Positions 34,719-43,201 are shown, numbered from the stretch's first letter. The stretch is 64,000 nt of DNA from JAAURB01 sp049649525 (GCA_049649525.1 JBARZE010000046.1:1-64000); one strand, 5' to 3'. Made by a program: numbers and translations. Notes: generated by a model not told the origin, from the sequence alone.

Positions 34719-35600
34719 ATGGAAAATCAGCCAATAAAGACACTATCACAACCTGTTCCCAAACGAGCGTTAATCTTGCTCACCAGTCATCGTTCGGGCA
34801 GTACTTGGCTGTCGGATGCGATTCGTTGTCATCCTGCAATAGAATATTATCACACAGCAGTATTGTATGAAGCTTTAGGAATAGAAGGACGGCGATATCC
34901 AGGAGATTTATCAAACCAGACTGATGGGGTTTATGAAATTGAGGTACAACCGGGGAAGTGGGATAAAATACCTCAGTTTAATCTGTGGGATGATTTAACA
35001 CCCCAGTTACGAAGTTTAGAATTTGAACAGTATGGGATTGAAAAATGTCATCCTTGCTTTTTTGAATTTGACCCAAAGCTATTTTTACAAGGAATTCAAC
35101 AGTTAGAAGAGTTGGGAACTGAGGTAAAGTTAGTTTATTTAGTTCGAGATCCTAAAAGTTTGATGACTTCGTTTATGAACTATCAGCAACGCAAACCTTC
35201 TTGGTATAAATCTATTGTTGGAGAAGCTTTGCCACAGTTTATTCAACAAACCTATGATTGTATTGCACAAGTAGCCGCTCAACGACCGGGAGTGATATTA
35301 GATTATAGTAATTCTAGAACAGATTTAGCTTATACTTTGGTGGATATTTATTTAGAATTGTGGCTGAATTTAAGTGAGTTACAAGAAGAGTTGATTTTGC
35401 AGGTGAGTGAATTAGCCGGGAAATATACTAACCGTCAGAAACGTTTGGCTGCCACAGATTCTCCGTTTTTAGGAAAGGTTGAAGGAACTATTGAGGGAGG
35501 CAGTCAAGATTATGCAGAATTTTTTAAAGAACACCAAGTTTGGGTAGAAAAATGTTACGAAAGCTATCGTAAAGCATTAGGTATAAAAGCGATAGATTAA
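34719..35600 (+). CDS. PAPS-dependent sulfotransferase
   Basis: 293 residues. The 5'-phosphosulfate-binding loop is LILLTSHRSGSTWLSDAI (about 19-36) and the 3'-phosphate-binding segment is LVYLVRDPKSLMTSFMNY (about 141-158). Sulfotransferases move sulfate from PAPS to hydroxyls of sugars, lipids or tyrosine. It reads rightward, separate from the four sulfotransferases of the 40-52 kb cluster on the minus strand, but they may decorate the same product. No membrane span. Confidence 0.85.
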   Translation: MENQPIKTLSQPVPKRALILLTSHRSGSTWLSDAIRCHPAIEYYHTAVLYEALGIEGRRYPGDLSNQTDGVYEIEVQPGKWDKIPQFNLWDDLTPQLRSLEFEQYGIEKCHPCFFEFDPKLFLQGIQQLEELGTEVKLVYLVRDPKSLMTSFMNYQQRKPSWYKSIVGEALPQFIQQTYDCIAQVAAQRPGVILDYSNSRTDLAYTLVDIYLELWLNLSELQEELILQVSELAGKYTNRQKRLAATDSPFLGKVEGTIEGGSQDYAEFFKEHQVWVEKCYESYRKALGIKAID

Positions 35601-35660
35601 AAATAAAATATAATAACTTAAACGGATATTTTAGAAGAATAAAAACTAAGCAATAAAATA

Positions 35661-36134
35661 ATGAAAACTCGAATACCGCCAGTGTCACCAGCATCTAATC
35701 TCTATGAACAAGATTATTATCTGTGGCTACAGTATACCCTTAGACTCCTTCGAGAAAACAAATTATCTGAGTTAGATATCCCTCAATTAATTGAAGAAAT
35801 TGAAGATATGGGACGGAGTGAGAAACGCGCAGTTGAAAGTAATTTAGTTGTTATTTTGATGCATTTACTAAAGTATCAATATCAGCCTTCAAAACGCAGT
35901 AATAGCTGGAAAGCGAGTATCAGAGAACATCGACGTAGATTGAGAAAACTGTTGAAAGACAGTCCTAGCCTCAAGCCATATTTTGAAGCGGTTTTTCAGG
36001 AGTGCTACCAAGATGCCAGGGAACAAGCCAGTGATGAAACAGGTTTGTCTTTAGAGACGTTTCCGACAGAATCTCCTTTTACTCCAGAAGAGACAATAAA
36101 CCGTGACTATTTGCCTGATTTTGATATAAATTAA
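35661..36134 (+). CDS. DUF29-family protein
   Basis: 157 residues. DUF29 landmarks are LYEQDYYLWLQYTLRLLREN (about 14-33), LIEEIEDMGRSEKRAVESNL (about 45-64) and SWKASIREHRRRLRKLL. The family is abundant in filamentous cyanobacteria, often in multiple copies beside mobile or toxin-antitoxin genes, and has no established biochemical function. It follows the sulfotransferase by 60 bases on the same strand. Confidence 0.87.
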   Translation: MKTRIPPVSPASNLYEQDYYLWLQYTLRLLRENKLSELDIPQLIEEIEDMGRSEKRAVESNLVVILMHLLKYQYQPSKRSNSWKASIREHRRRLRKLLKDSPSLKPYFEAVFQECYQDAREQASDETGLSLETFPTESPFTPEETINRDYLPDFDIN

Positions 36135-36366
36135 AATAATTGTTAAGTTAGCTAGGCTGGGTATTTTCGTATCAACCGATCCAACTTAAAGGATATCTAG
36201 CTAGTATATTATACAAACTTGATATTAAAGCTGATAAAAGCGTATACTAAGAAAAAGTGTTTTATAGACTGTAGCCTGGATTGAGTGTGATACGTGTGTG
36301 TGGCAGGGTACACAATCGCATCCCTCAATCACCAATATCTTAGAATATTAAATATTTTATCCTATA

Positions 36367-37140
36367 ATGACAACTCGAATCTCACCCGCTTTACCTCTTA
36401 CTCAACTTTCAGGTATTGAGTTGCGCGATCGCGAAACAGAAGTTCTTCGTCTATCCAGTCAACGTTTAACTGCTTTTAAGGATAAGCATAAGGGGGAACG
36501 TTGTGTGATTATTGGTAATGGTCCTAGTTTAAATCAGATGGATTTATCATTTCTGAAACATGAAGTTTGCTTTGGAACGAATAAGATTTTTTTAGGCTTT
36601 GATCAGTGGGGTTTTATACCAACCTATTATGTGGCAGTCAATCGTTTAATTATCGAGCAAAATGCGGTTAAAATTCGTCAAATTCCCTGTCCTAAGTTCA
36701 TCAGTAATCGAGGTATTCTGGATTTAGAACCCCAGGAAGATTTGATGTTTATTCAAACTCATCCAGATAATGGCAAGCCATTTTGTTCTGACCCAACAAA
36801 GGGGTTACAAGAGGGGAATACGGTGACTTATGTTGCTATGCAGTTGGCTTATTTTATGGGGTTTGAAACAGTGATTTTGATTGGGGTTGACCATTATTAT
36901 AATACACCAGGAACAGCTCATGCAGAGGTAGTTTCTGAGGCAAAAGATCCAAATCATTTTCATCCCGATTATTTTGGTCAAGGGGTTAAATGGCATTTAC
37001 CCGATTTAGCGGGTTCAGAACGGTTTTATAAGATTGCTTATGCCTATTATTGGGTAAATAATCGTCAAATTTTGGATGCAACGGTAGGGGGAAAATGTCC
37101 TGTTTTTCCGAAGGTTAATTATCGAGAGTTATTTGTTTAG
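36367..37140 (+). CDS. DUF115 / MptE-like (Maf-related) protein
   Basis: 257 residues. The nucleotide-site start is RCVIIGNGPSLNQMDLSFLK (about 44-63), followed by FGTNKIFLGF, PTYYVAVN and, in the second half, MQLAYFMGFETVILIGVDHY (about 158-177). This is the DUF115 fold shared by archaeal 6-hydroxymethylpterin diphosphokinase MptE and by flagellin Maf glycosyltransferases. In a glycan context the Maf-type role, transferring CMP-nonulosonic acid, is the more attractive reading, but this is inference. A 5'-truncated paralogue lies at 39747-40097. Confidence 0.8.
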   Translation: MTTRISPALPLTQLSGIELRDRETEVLRLSSQRLTAFKDKHKGERCVIIGNGPSLNQMDLSFLKHEVCFGTNKIFLGFDQWGFIPTYYVAVNRLIIEQNAVKIRQIPCPKFISNRGILDLEPQEDLMFIQTHPDNGKPFCSDPTKGLQEGNTVTYVAMQLAYFMGFETVILIGVDHYYNTPGTAHAEVVSEAKDPNHFHPDYFGQGVKWHLPDLAGSERFYKIAYAYYWVNNRQILDATVGGKCPVFPKVNYRELFV

Positions 37141-37220
37141 CTCGGCTGAAACTATTGATTTAAGGATAAATGGAAAAATGCCCCTTACTTTTAATTCGGC
37201 AGTTTATTCAGAATTAATTT

Positions 37221-37313
37221 TACTTGCAAGGTGAGCCGGGTGAGGAAGCTATGGATCAGGTGTTAGCTGAGTCGGTGATGTCGAGTGTGAACTGGGCAGA
37301 GGTTGTGGAGTAG
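37221..37313 (+). pseudogene. Fragment of a PIN-domain (VapC) toxin gene
   Basis: The frame YLQGEPGEEAMDQVLAESVM and then SSVNWAEVVE-stop matches the first part of VapC toxins (xYLxGExGxE...SxVNxAEV). There is no start upstream and no catalytic C-terminal part. Degraded remains of a toxin-antitoxin locus. Confidence 0.65.
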
Positions 37314-37392
37314 CGCGATCGCAGAAGATAATCTTATCTGTAAGTTGCTAAAATTAGAGTAGCTCACTTAAGTTTTTTTAAGGGATTTAATT

Positions 37393-37659
37393 ATGACAAT
37401 ATATGTTAATAAACAGGAAGCTGAACAACAATTTTCTCAGTTATTGTCTCAAGTTTTACAAGGAGAAGAAATTATTATCTCTATCGAAGGCCAAGAAATG
37501 GCAAGGCTGATTCCTTTTGATCCAAATAAAGTAGTAATATTCCCTGAAGCTTTAGGAATGCGTGTGCCGGGTATTGATCGGGGACGTTTTGTTGTCAGTG
37601 ATGATTTTGATGATCCGCTTCCCTCAGATTTGATCAAGGCTTTTGAGGGTAAAAATTAA
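37393..37659 (+). CDS. Phd/YefM-type antitoxin
   Basis: 88 residues. The Phd fold is shown by VNKQEAEQQFSQLLSQVLQG, then EEIIISIEGQEMARLIPFD at about 26-44. The acidic C-terminal part (VVSDDFDDPLPSDLIKAFEG) is the usual toxin-binding and degron-like segment. The gene is intact, but the VapC partner nine bases downstream is truncated after 26 codons, so it may be an orphan antitoxin. Confidence 0.85.
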   Translation: MTIYVNKQEAEQQFSQLLSQVLQGEEIIISIEGQEMARLIPFDPNKVVIFPEALGMRVPGIDRGRFVVSDDFDDPLPSDLIKAFEGKN

Positions 37660-37668
37660 ACTAAAGTT

Positions 37669-37749
37669 ATGCAAGCACTTTTAGATACTCATGCTTTTTT
37701 GTGGTGGGTAACGAATGACAGAAAACTCTCTGCTGCCGCTCATCTATAA
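37669..37749 (+). pseudogene. VapC toxin truncated after 26 codons
   Basis: MQALLDTHAFLWWVTNDRKL is a textbook VapC start (with the first catalytic aspartate in LLDTH), continuing SAAAHL and then TAA. The stop belongs to sequence shared with 38842 onward (TAAAGAGTGAG), so insertion of the dispersed repeat apparently cut the gene. The rest of the toxin is missing. Confidence 0.8.
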
Positions 37750-37968
37750 AGAGTGAGTTGAGTCCGGCGATCGCGTGAGCGCAGCGTGCCGCTATGAGCG
37801 TAAGCACTTAGTGTAGCGTAGCCGTATCGCTCAAATATTTACACCTTTTTCAGAATAACGTGTTTTTGCTAATTTTGTCAAGTATAAATAACCGAATACT
37901 TTAGGTACGGCAAACCGAACTAAATAGATGTTTTGCGAATCTCCCCCAGCAGACGCGATCGCGATCGC
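37747..37968 (-). repeat. Dispersed repeat, copy 1 (full)
   Basis: Begins TAAAGAGTGAGTTGAGTC, runs through a GCGATCGCG-containing hairpin-rich block, then TTTTGTCAAGTATAAATAAC and the CGAATACTTTAGGTACGGC core, ending in GCGATCGCGATCGCA. On the minus strand the core reads VRFAVPKVFGYLYLTKLAKT and then a stop. No transposase is linked to it. Confidence 0.75.
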
Positions 37969-38039
37969 ACTTAGCTGTTAATTTGGGAATGTTTCTCTCT
38001 ACTCATATCTAATCTTCTTTTTGTTTTGTGATAAGTGGC

Positions 38040-38157
38040 TACGCGATCGCCATCTCTAATAATTGTTTTAATGATAAAGTAGAGGGACGATGAGCATCAA
38101 GAGTTTGTTGAAGTTCTTCGTAAGAATATCCCAGCGGCAGAATCGGATAGTATAAAA
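38040..38157 (-). pseudogene. Short protein-like relic
   Basis: On the minus strand YYPILPLGYSYEELQQTLDA and then HRPSTLSLKQLLEMAIA-stop reads like the C-terminus of a real protein, without a start in this frame. I do not recognise the family. It sits between the first repeat copy and mntA. Confidence 0.35.
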
Positions 38158-38197
38158 TGAGAACATATTACATGATAATTAGAAGCCATTAAATGAA

Positions 38198-38497
38198 ATG
38201 AAAAAGTTAGAAGAAATCCGGCAAGCTTTAATCCAGTTGAAACCCTTTATTCAAGAAAAATATCGGGTTAAAACTTTAGGTGTGTTTGGTTCTTATAGTC
38301 GTAGAGAACAGAAAGAAGCAAGTGATGTTGATATCTTGGTTGAATTTCAACCTGATTTTAGATTGGGTTTGCTGACATTTTGTCAATTAGAAGATGATTT
38401 AAGCCAACAGTTAGGATTAAAGGTGGATTTGGTGATGAAAAAAGGATTGAAGCCTAGAATTGGTCAACGAATTCTTCGGGAGGTTATTTATATATGA
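38198..38497 (+). CDS. MntA-type minimal nucleotidyltransferase (antitoxin)
   Basis: 99 residues. The catalytic motif is LGVFGSYSRREQKEASDVDI (about 27-46), i.e. GS-x10-DxD, then LVEF. MntA proteins neutralise HepT toxins by AMPylating the HepT tyrosine. The hepT gene follows with a four-base overlap (ATGA). The gene appears complete. Confidence 0.9.
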   Translation: MKKLEEIRQALIQLKPFIQEKYRVKTLGVFGSYSRREQKEASDVDILVEFQPDFRLGLLTFCQLEDDLSQQLGLKVDLVMKKGLKPRIGQRILREVIYI

Positions 38498-38844
38498 TTT
38501 CTCGGAAAGTGGGTGACTATTTGGAGGATATTCTCGAAGCGCTGGAGTCTGCAATTGAGTTTATTGAAGGAATGGGTTGGGAAGAATTTGAACAGGATAA
38601 GAAGACAATTTTTGCGGTAACACGGGCGATTCAAATTTTGGGTGAAGCGGCGAAGAAAGTACCTGACTCGGTTCGTTCTCAATATCCAGAGATTCCCTGG
38701 AGAGCTATGGCGGGAATGCGGGATAAAGTGACTCATGAGTATTTTGGTGTGGATTTGAGAGTTTTATGGGATACTGTACAGCAGGATTTACCGCCATTAG
38801 TGGGATTGATGCAGCGAGTAATAGATGAATGGGTTGAAGAGTAA
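38494..38844 (+). CDS. HepT-like ribonuclease toxin (DUF86)
   Basis: 116 residues. The HEPN motif R-x4-H-x-Y is present as RDKVTHEYF (about residues 78-86), containing the catalytic Arg and His and the Tyr that MntA AMPylates. AVTRAIQILGEAAKKVPDSV upstream is typical of DUF86. Overlap with mntA shows coupling. Its stop codon TAA is at the first base of repeat copy 2. Confidence 0.9.
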   Translation: MISRKVGDYLEDILEALESAIEFIEGMGWEEFEQDKKTIFAVTRAIQILGEAAKKVPDSVRSQYPEIPWRAMAGMRDKVTHEYFGVDLRVLWDTVQQDLPPLVGLMQRVIDEWVEE

Positions 38845-39020
38845 AGAGTGAGTGGAGTCAGGCGTTCACGTATGCCTTGCGGCAACTGACGTAACGCGAT
38901 CGCGTGTGCGAAGCACTCAGTGTGGCGTAGCCGTATCGCCTAATTATCTACATCGTTCTCAATATTTATTAATTTTGTCAAGTACAAATAACCGAATACT
39001 TTAGGTACGGCAAACCGAAC
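38842..39020 (-). repeat. Dispersed repeat, copy 2 (truncated)
   Basis: Begins at the HepT stop with TAAAGAGTGAGTGGAGTC and includes CAGTGTGGCGTAGCCGTATC and the core TACAAATAACCGAATACTTT. On the minus strand the core reads VRFAVPKVFGYLYLTKLINI, then ENDVDN and a stop. It lacks the terminal HIP1-rich block of copies 1 and 3. Confidence 0.7.
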
Positions 39021-39065
39021 TTTAGAAGACTTCTAGTCCAGCAATTAAGTGTTACTCTATGCTAA

Positions 39066-39293
39066 TTATCTGATAGTGCGAGCTGCTGTTTTTTCTTCAA
39101 GCGGTTGATAATGAAGAAGCATCAGTTGATTGGCTGGCAAAGTCTCAATTCCATAGGCTTGACCTTGAAGATTACTAAATTCCACTTCAAATACTCCCGG
39201 TTCATATTCTTCAACAATTGTCCCCACTTGTCCTCGATATAAGTTAAGTTCTGGGTGGTTATCTAGCAATGCAACGACATCCAATAATTTCAT
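39066..39293 (-). CDS. DUF4926-family protein
   Basis: 75 residues from the ATG at 39293, preferred over a TTG at 39311 because GAGG is correctly spaced before 39293. The DUF4926 pattern is VVALLDNHPELNLYRGQVGT, then IVEEYEPGVFEVEFSN and ETLPANQLML. These small beta-rich proteins commonly accompany toxin-like genes (for example DUF6883) in cyanobacteria and may be antitoxins, but no partner is intact here. Confidence 0.8.
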   Translation of the reverse strand: MKLLDVVALLDNHPELNLYRGQVGTIVEEYEPGVFEVEFSNLQGQAYGIETLPANQLMLLHYQPLEEKTAARTIR

Positions 39294-39411
39294 ATTGTTC
39301 ACCTCTAACAAATTCCTTGATTTTCCTTGAGTTTAGACAACGCAGAATTGATGGAATCTTCGGCTTGAGGTTGGGGGGAAGTACGAATCTACGAAACGGG
39401 TCGGCGATCGC

Positions 39412-39550
39412 TCAATTATTTACACCTTTTTCAAGGTATACTGTCTTTGCTAATTTAGTCAAGTACAAATAACCGAATACTTCAGGTACGGTAAACCGAA
39501 CTAGAGAGATGTTTTGCGATTCTCCCAATGGAGACGCGATCGCGATCGCA
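39412..39550 (-). repeat. Dispersed repeat, copy 3
   Basis: Contains TTATTTACACCTTTTTCAAG, the core TACAAATAACCGAATACTTC and the GCGATCGCGATCGCA end. On the minus strand it reads SQNISLVRFTVPEVFGYLYL, then TKLAKT and a stop. It lacks the TAAAGAGTGAG block of copies 1 and 2. Confidence 0.7.
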
Positions 39551-39716
39551 ATACCTCCTGAATAGAATACATTCAACAACAACCGAGAGTTTCTGTTGAT
39601 ACAGTTCAATAATTCGGGTTTGGACTGGTTCGGTACTGAGGGGGTCTGTATTCAATTTAATGGCATCTTCGGCTTGAGGTAGAGGGGAGACTTCCTGATT
39701 ATTATAGGCTTCTCAG
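39551..39716 (-). pseudogene. Unrecognised gene relic
   Basis: On the minus strand NQEVSPLPQAEDAIKLNTDP, then LSTEPVQTRIIELYQQKLSV reads like real protein but has no start and runs into the repeat. A second piece, RTSPQPQAEDSINSALSKL, occurs near 39320-39395. Both share the SPxPQAED element, so they may be two pieces or copies of one lost gene. Confidence 0.35.
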
Positions 39717-39746
39717 GGATTGATGGATACTCTAATTTTGAGAGTA

Positions 39747-40097
39747 TAGGGATTGCAAACAGGAAATACGGTAACTTATGTTGCCATGCAGTTAGCCTAT
39801 TACATGGGATTTGAAACAGTTATTTTAATTGGAGTTGACCATTATTATAATACACCAGGAACGCCTCATGCAGAGGTGGTTTCTGAGGCAAAAGACCCCA
39901 ATCATTTTCATCCCGATTATTTTGGTCAAGGGATTAAATGGCATTTACCGGATTTAGCGGGTTCAGAACGGTTTTATAAGATTGCTTATGCTTATTATTG
40001 GGTGAATGATCGTCAGATTATTGATGCAACGTTGGGAGAAAAATGTCCTGTTTTTCCGAAGGTTGATTATCGAGAATTATTTGTGTTTAAAGGTTGA
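39747..40097 (+). pseudogene. 5'-truncated DUF115 paralogue
   Basis: The 116 codons correspond to residues about 148-257 of the DUF115 protein at 36367, with nine replacements over about 109 aligned residues. It begins at the equivalent of LQEGNTVTYV and ends ...YRELFVFKG. Only a TTG could serve as start and the nucleotide-binding half is missing, so it is a fragment. Many of the DNA differences are at third codon positions, implying that the copy evolved as a functional gene before truncation. Confidence 0.8.
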
Positions 40098-40474
40098 GAA
40101 AGTTGACTAAAAACAGAACAATACGCCCCACATTCTGCACTTTAAGTGTTACACTCAATAACTAAGACAGAAAGCCTTTCTCAGAAAGGCTTTACACATT
40201 TGGTATCACAAAAAACATCAGAAATATAATCTCAATAGTTTAAGATTATTGAGAATAGTCAGACTTAATGCTTCTTGTAAAGCTGACACCTTCGTTGTTA
40301 ATATTCTTTAAATATTCAATGTGCCAGTTGGAAGTATGGAATGTAGGATGCGGGATCACCTGAAACAGTAAATTTGTATCTAAATCACTTGATAGCTTGA
40401 GTTAATATTAACTCAAGCCCTATTTAAAGTTAATCTCTGACTTGAGCTTGAGTTATGAATCTAAGGTTAATGCA
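40098..40474. other. Convergent spacer with two strong inverted repeats
   Basis: 377 bases between the DUF115 fragment and the minus-strand glycan cluster. It holds a terminator-like hairpin at 40171-40193 and a perfect 24-base palindrome at 40395-40418 (arms GCTTGAGTTAAT). No gene is seen. Confidence 0.5.
40171..40193. terminator. Bidirectional terminator-like hairpin
   Basis: AAAGCCTTTCT and AGAAAGGCTTT are perfectly complementary around one central base; the real loop would be about nine bases. It has no long T-run, so efficiency is uncertain. Confidence 0.55.
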
Positions 40475-41407
40475 TCAAAAAATTGAATCTAACTTTAAAC
40501 AAAGTTGCTCATTAGCATTATCAATTTTTAGCGGATCAGTATCAAGAACAGTTTTATAGATATTCAAACTTTCTGTTTCATCTCGAAAAATCAGATCATT
40601 ACGGTTACTATAATAGCTTAGCTGTGGTAATCCAGTTTCTAATTCCTTCCAATCTAATAACTCAGAGAATTGAATACTCTTATCTATTTTGCTTATCCAC
40701 TTATCATTTTTTTCAGCTAATGCATGATCTATTGCCTGACATACAATAGAAATGCGACATATTTTAGTAGACTTTTTGCAAAAATAAACTAAGTCAATAG
40801 GTTTTAATCGTAGTAATCGTAGCATATAGTCGAGACATTCAAGAGAAACTTGCCAGTAGTTTGTTCCTGAAAAGAATTGACCATTTGCATTGAAGTGTGC
40901 CGTCATAGAGTCGCTGACAAATGCAGATGTTTCTAAAATAAATAGCCCACCATTTCTTAACAGTCCTCTCATTAATGCTAAACCTGTCAACGGATCTAAC
41001 ATATGGTACAAGACTCCAGAGAATACAACTATATCAAAAGGGTATATACTCAAATTTTTGGTGATAGAACGGAGTTCAGATAGTTGACAACCACTTAAGT
41101 ATTCAAAATTAGCATTAAGAACATTCTTGAGTAAGTCAATATGATCATCATTTCGTTGTATATCTTGTGCAACAACTCTTAAAGCAGCACGGCGCTCTAA
41201 AAGCATAGATGTCAAGCAATCTTGTGCACCAACATCTAAGCACTTTGTTCCCTTTATTTCACAACCCTGTAACAGTGCACGAGTCAAAGCAATATTCTTA
41301 TGCTTCTTACCATTAGTAAATACACCTGGTAGAAGTTCTATGGAATGATACCACTCTTCTTGAAAAACTTTATTATTTTTCAGAGTTTCTTCAGTGAGCT
41401 TATTCAT
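40475..41407 (-). CDS. Class I SAM-dependent methyltransferase
   Basis: 310 residues. Motif I is KCLDVGAQDCLTSMLLERRA (about 53-72), motif II-like RVVAQDIQ, and the post-motif region YPFDIVVFSGVLYHMLDPLT (about 120-139) is typical of class I methyltransferases with a His-Met insertion. RGLLRNGGLFILET follows. Distal gene of the minus-strand glycan cluster, after a sulfotransferase. It probably methylates a sugar or lipid head-group; substrate unknown. Confidence 0.8.
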   Translation of the reverse strand: MNKLTEETLKNNKVFQEEWYHSIELLPGVFTNGKKHKNIALTRALLQGCEIKGTKCLDVGAQDCLTSMLLERRAALRVVAQDIQRNDDHIDLLKNVLNANFEYLSGCQLSELRSITKNLSIYPFDIVVFSGVLYHMLDPLTGLALMRGLLRNGGLFILETSAFVSDSMTAHFNANGQFFSGTNYWQVSLECLDYMLRLLRLKPIDLVYFCKKSTKICRISIVCQAIDHALAEKNDKWISKIDKSIQFSELLDWKELETGLPQLSYYSNRNDLIFRDETESLNIYKTVLDTDPLKIDNANEQLCLKLDSIF

Positions 41408-41483
41408 ATACTTTACCCTTTACTAATTATAGTATCTTTATTCATTATAAAATATCATTTTATAGCGAAATATAATGAAAAAC

Positions 41484-42251
41484 TTAATTTTGAATACCAA
41501 AGTCAGTCTTCTTTAAAATTTCCAAGTTAAAATTTTCAAACATTTTTTTCTTTACTTTAAGATAACCGGTATCTACGGCTAAAGATTTCAGATCATCAAC
41601 CACTGCATCAGACAAATGATTTTGCCAATCTCCAACGATGCCTTTGCGAAAGAATTGACCTTCCCCTGTTAATTTTTTTTCTGAAAAGCTTGTATCTTCT
41701 CGAATTCTATTCATATCATTATCTTTGATGATAGAAGCTAATTCTAAGTAATTCACTAATTCACTAACCTGAGAATTAAAATCATCATGTAGCCTTTCAT
41801 AACTACAAAGAAAAGGTTGAACTTCACAGGTGTCTTGATCATGCCAGAAAATATGATAGTCCATATACTGCTTCATATTTGTTCGTCCTTTATTCCAGTA
41901 ATACTGATCTATATCATTCTCTGCTGTCTGCCCTATCCTAATATCATGGAAATATCTAGATACTAATACATCACGAATATCACGAATAATATTAACCATT
42001 TTAAGTTGTGGATTCTTAAGTAGTTCCTTAAACTGTTGTTCTCCGTACCAGTGTTGTTTACAATAAAATTGATTACTTTTTAAGTCGCATGAATTTAAGA
42101 TCTCATTTAACTTTTCAATAGCAATCGAAGGATTAGACCACTTAGGATCTTGGAACTCTTGTGGTATTTTATCAAAAACCTTCATTGCATTAACAATTTG
42201 CACTAACCATGTGCTTCCCCCTTTAGGAGCACCATTTAAAACTACAAGCAT
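41484..42251 (-). CDS. Sulfotransferase
   Basis: 255 residues. The PAPS 5'-phosphosulfate loop is VVLNGAPKGGSTWLVQIVNA (about 3-22), the 3'-phosphate segment NIIRDIRDVLVSRYFHDI (about 90-107), and the C-terminal PAPS loop is FFRKGIVGDWQNHL, the RKGxxGDWK-type motif of cytosolic sulfotransferases. All three binding elements are present, so an active enzyme is likely. One of four in the cluster. Confidence 0.88.
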   Translation of the reverse strand: MLVVLNGAPKGGSTWLVQIVNAMKVFDKIPQEFQDPKWSNPSIAIEKLNEILNSCDLKSNQFYCKQHWYGEQQFKELLKNPQLKMVNIIRDIRDVLVSRYFHDIRIGQTAENDIDQYYWNKGRTNMKQYMDYHIFWHDQDTCEVQPFLCSYERLHDDFNSQVSELVNYLELASIIKDNDMNRIREDTSFSEKKLTGEGQFFRKGIVGDWQNHLSDAVVDDLKSLAVDTGYLKVKKKMFENFNLEILKKTDFGIQN

Positions 42252-42317
42252 TTAACAACATCTCCCCAAAAACAATTTAACAAAACACAACATTAATTTT
42301 AAGAGACAAAAAAGTAA

Positions 42318-43091
42318 CTACTCCGAATAAAAACTATCTAGAATATCAGAAAATTTAGAGTTTAGCTCAATTATCGTTGGCTCTTCCAATTTCTCTTTAT
42401 AATCCCCCGGAATCATCTTTCGTTTATGCTGCATACTCTCCTCAAACCCTTCAGCTTCAAATTCTTCTCGATACTTATTGTAGTATTTTTCAATATTATC
42501 TGCCTTATCTTGAAATGGTAATAGAGAGATTATTTCAGATAACCACTTCTTATAATCTAAAACCATTGATTCATATTGAACAATTAAATATTTTGGGTTA
42601 TTTTTTCGATATATATTGAGTATATTATCGTATTTTTTAGCCAAGCTATCTGCTTGATCTAAACAATATTCATCTACAGTCATATTTTGAATTTTAAGCT
42701 TACTTTTCGTAACAGTCTTTAAGCCACCGTGAATAAATCCAAAGGAGAAATATTGAGAGACAAGAATATCCCTTGGATCTCTTATTTGATAAATTCTATA
42801 AATATTTGGAATATTAATAAAAGTATTATCCTGTACAAAAAAAACAGGTGTTATATCTGCAAATTGAGAGGGAATAGTGTCAGAGGAATCTGCAAAATGT
42901 CTAACGGGACAATAGCAGAAACTTTGATCTATATCCTCTTTTAGATCATTATGATTATGAACTGGTTTATTATTGAGAGAATAGTATGATAAACTCAGCT
43001 CTTCAGACAAATCTTTGAATAACTTGTATAAAAACATTGTTGCACTTTTGTGCAATGCATGAACAAATATACCATACTTTGCGTTAGTCAT
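42318..43091 (-). CDS. Sulfotransferase-like protein
   Basis: 257 residues. The P-loop reads IFVHALHKSATMFLYKLFKD (residues 8-27, with S/T in place of the usual G-S-T), the 3'-phosphate segment YQIRDPRDILVSQYFSFG is canonical, and the end has HKRKMIPGDYKEKL in the position of the RKGxxGDW motif. It resembles the protein at 49419 more than those at 41484 and 51135. Acceptor unknown. Confidence 0.8.
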   Translation of the reverse strand: MTNAKYGIFVHALHKSATMFLYKLFKDLSEELSLSYYSLNNKPVHNHNDLKEDIDQSFCYCPVRHFADSSDTIPSQFADITPVFFVQDNTFINIPNIYRIYQIRDPRDILVSQYFSFGFIHGGLKTVTKSKLKIQNMTVDEYCLDQADSLAKKYDNILNIYRKNNPKYLIVQYESMVLDYKKWLSEIISLLPFQDKADNIEKYYNKYREEFEAEGFEESMQHKRKMIPGDYKEKLEEPTIIELNSKFSDILDSFYSE

Positions 43092-43201
43092 CTTTGAGTT
43101 TCAACTCCTAATACTAATAAAATTACAATTTCAAGATTTTATTTTTTGTAAGATCGTCTTCAAATGAAGGAAGAAGAATATAAATAAAACTCCTGATATA
43201 T

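Noticed and set aside
37747..39550. Dispersed repeats as CRISPR or insertion-sequence ends
   Set aside because: Copies are irregularly spaced, unequal in length and not separated by unique spacers of constant size; no transposase is present.
39412..39609. 65-codon minus-strand frame
   Set aside because: It is the dispersed repeat copy 3 read through; the start lies in unrelated sequence.
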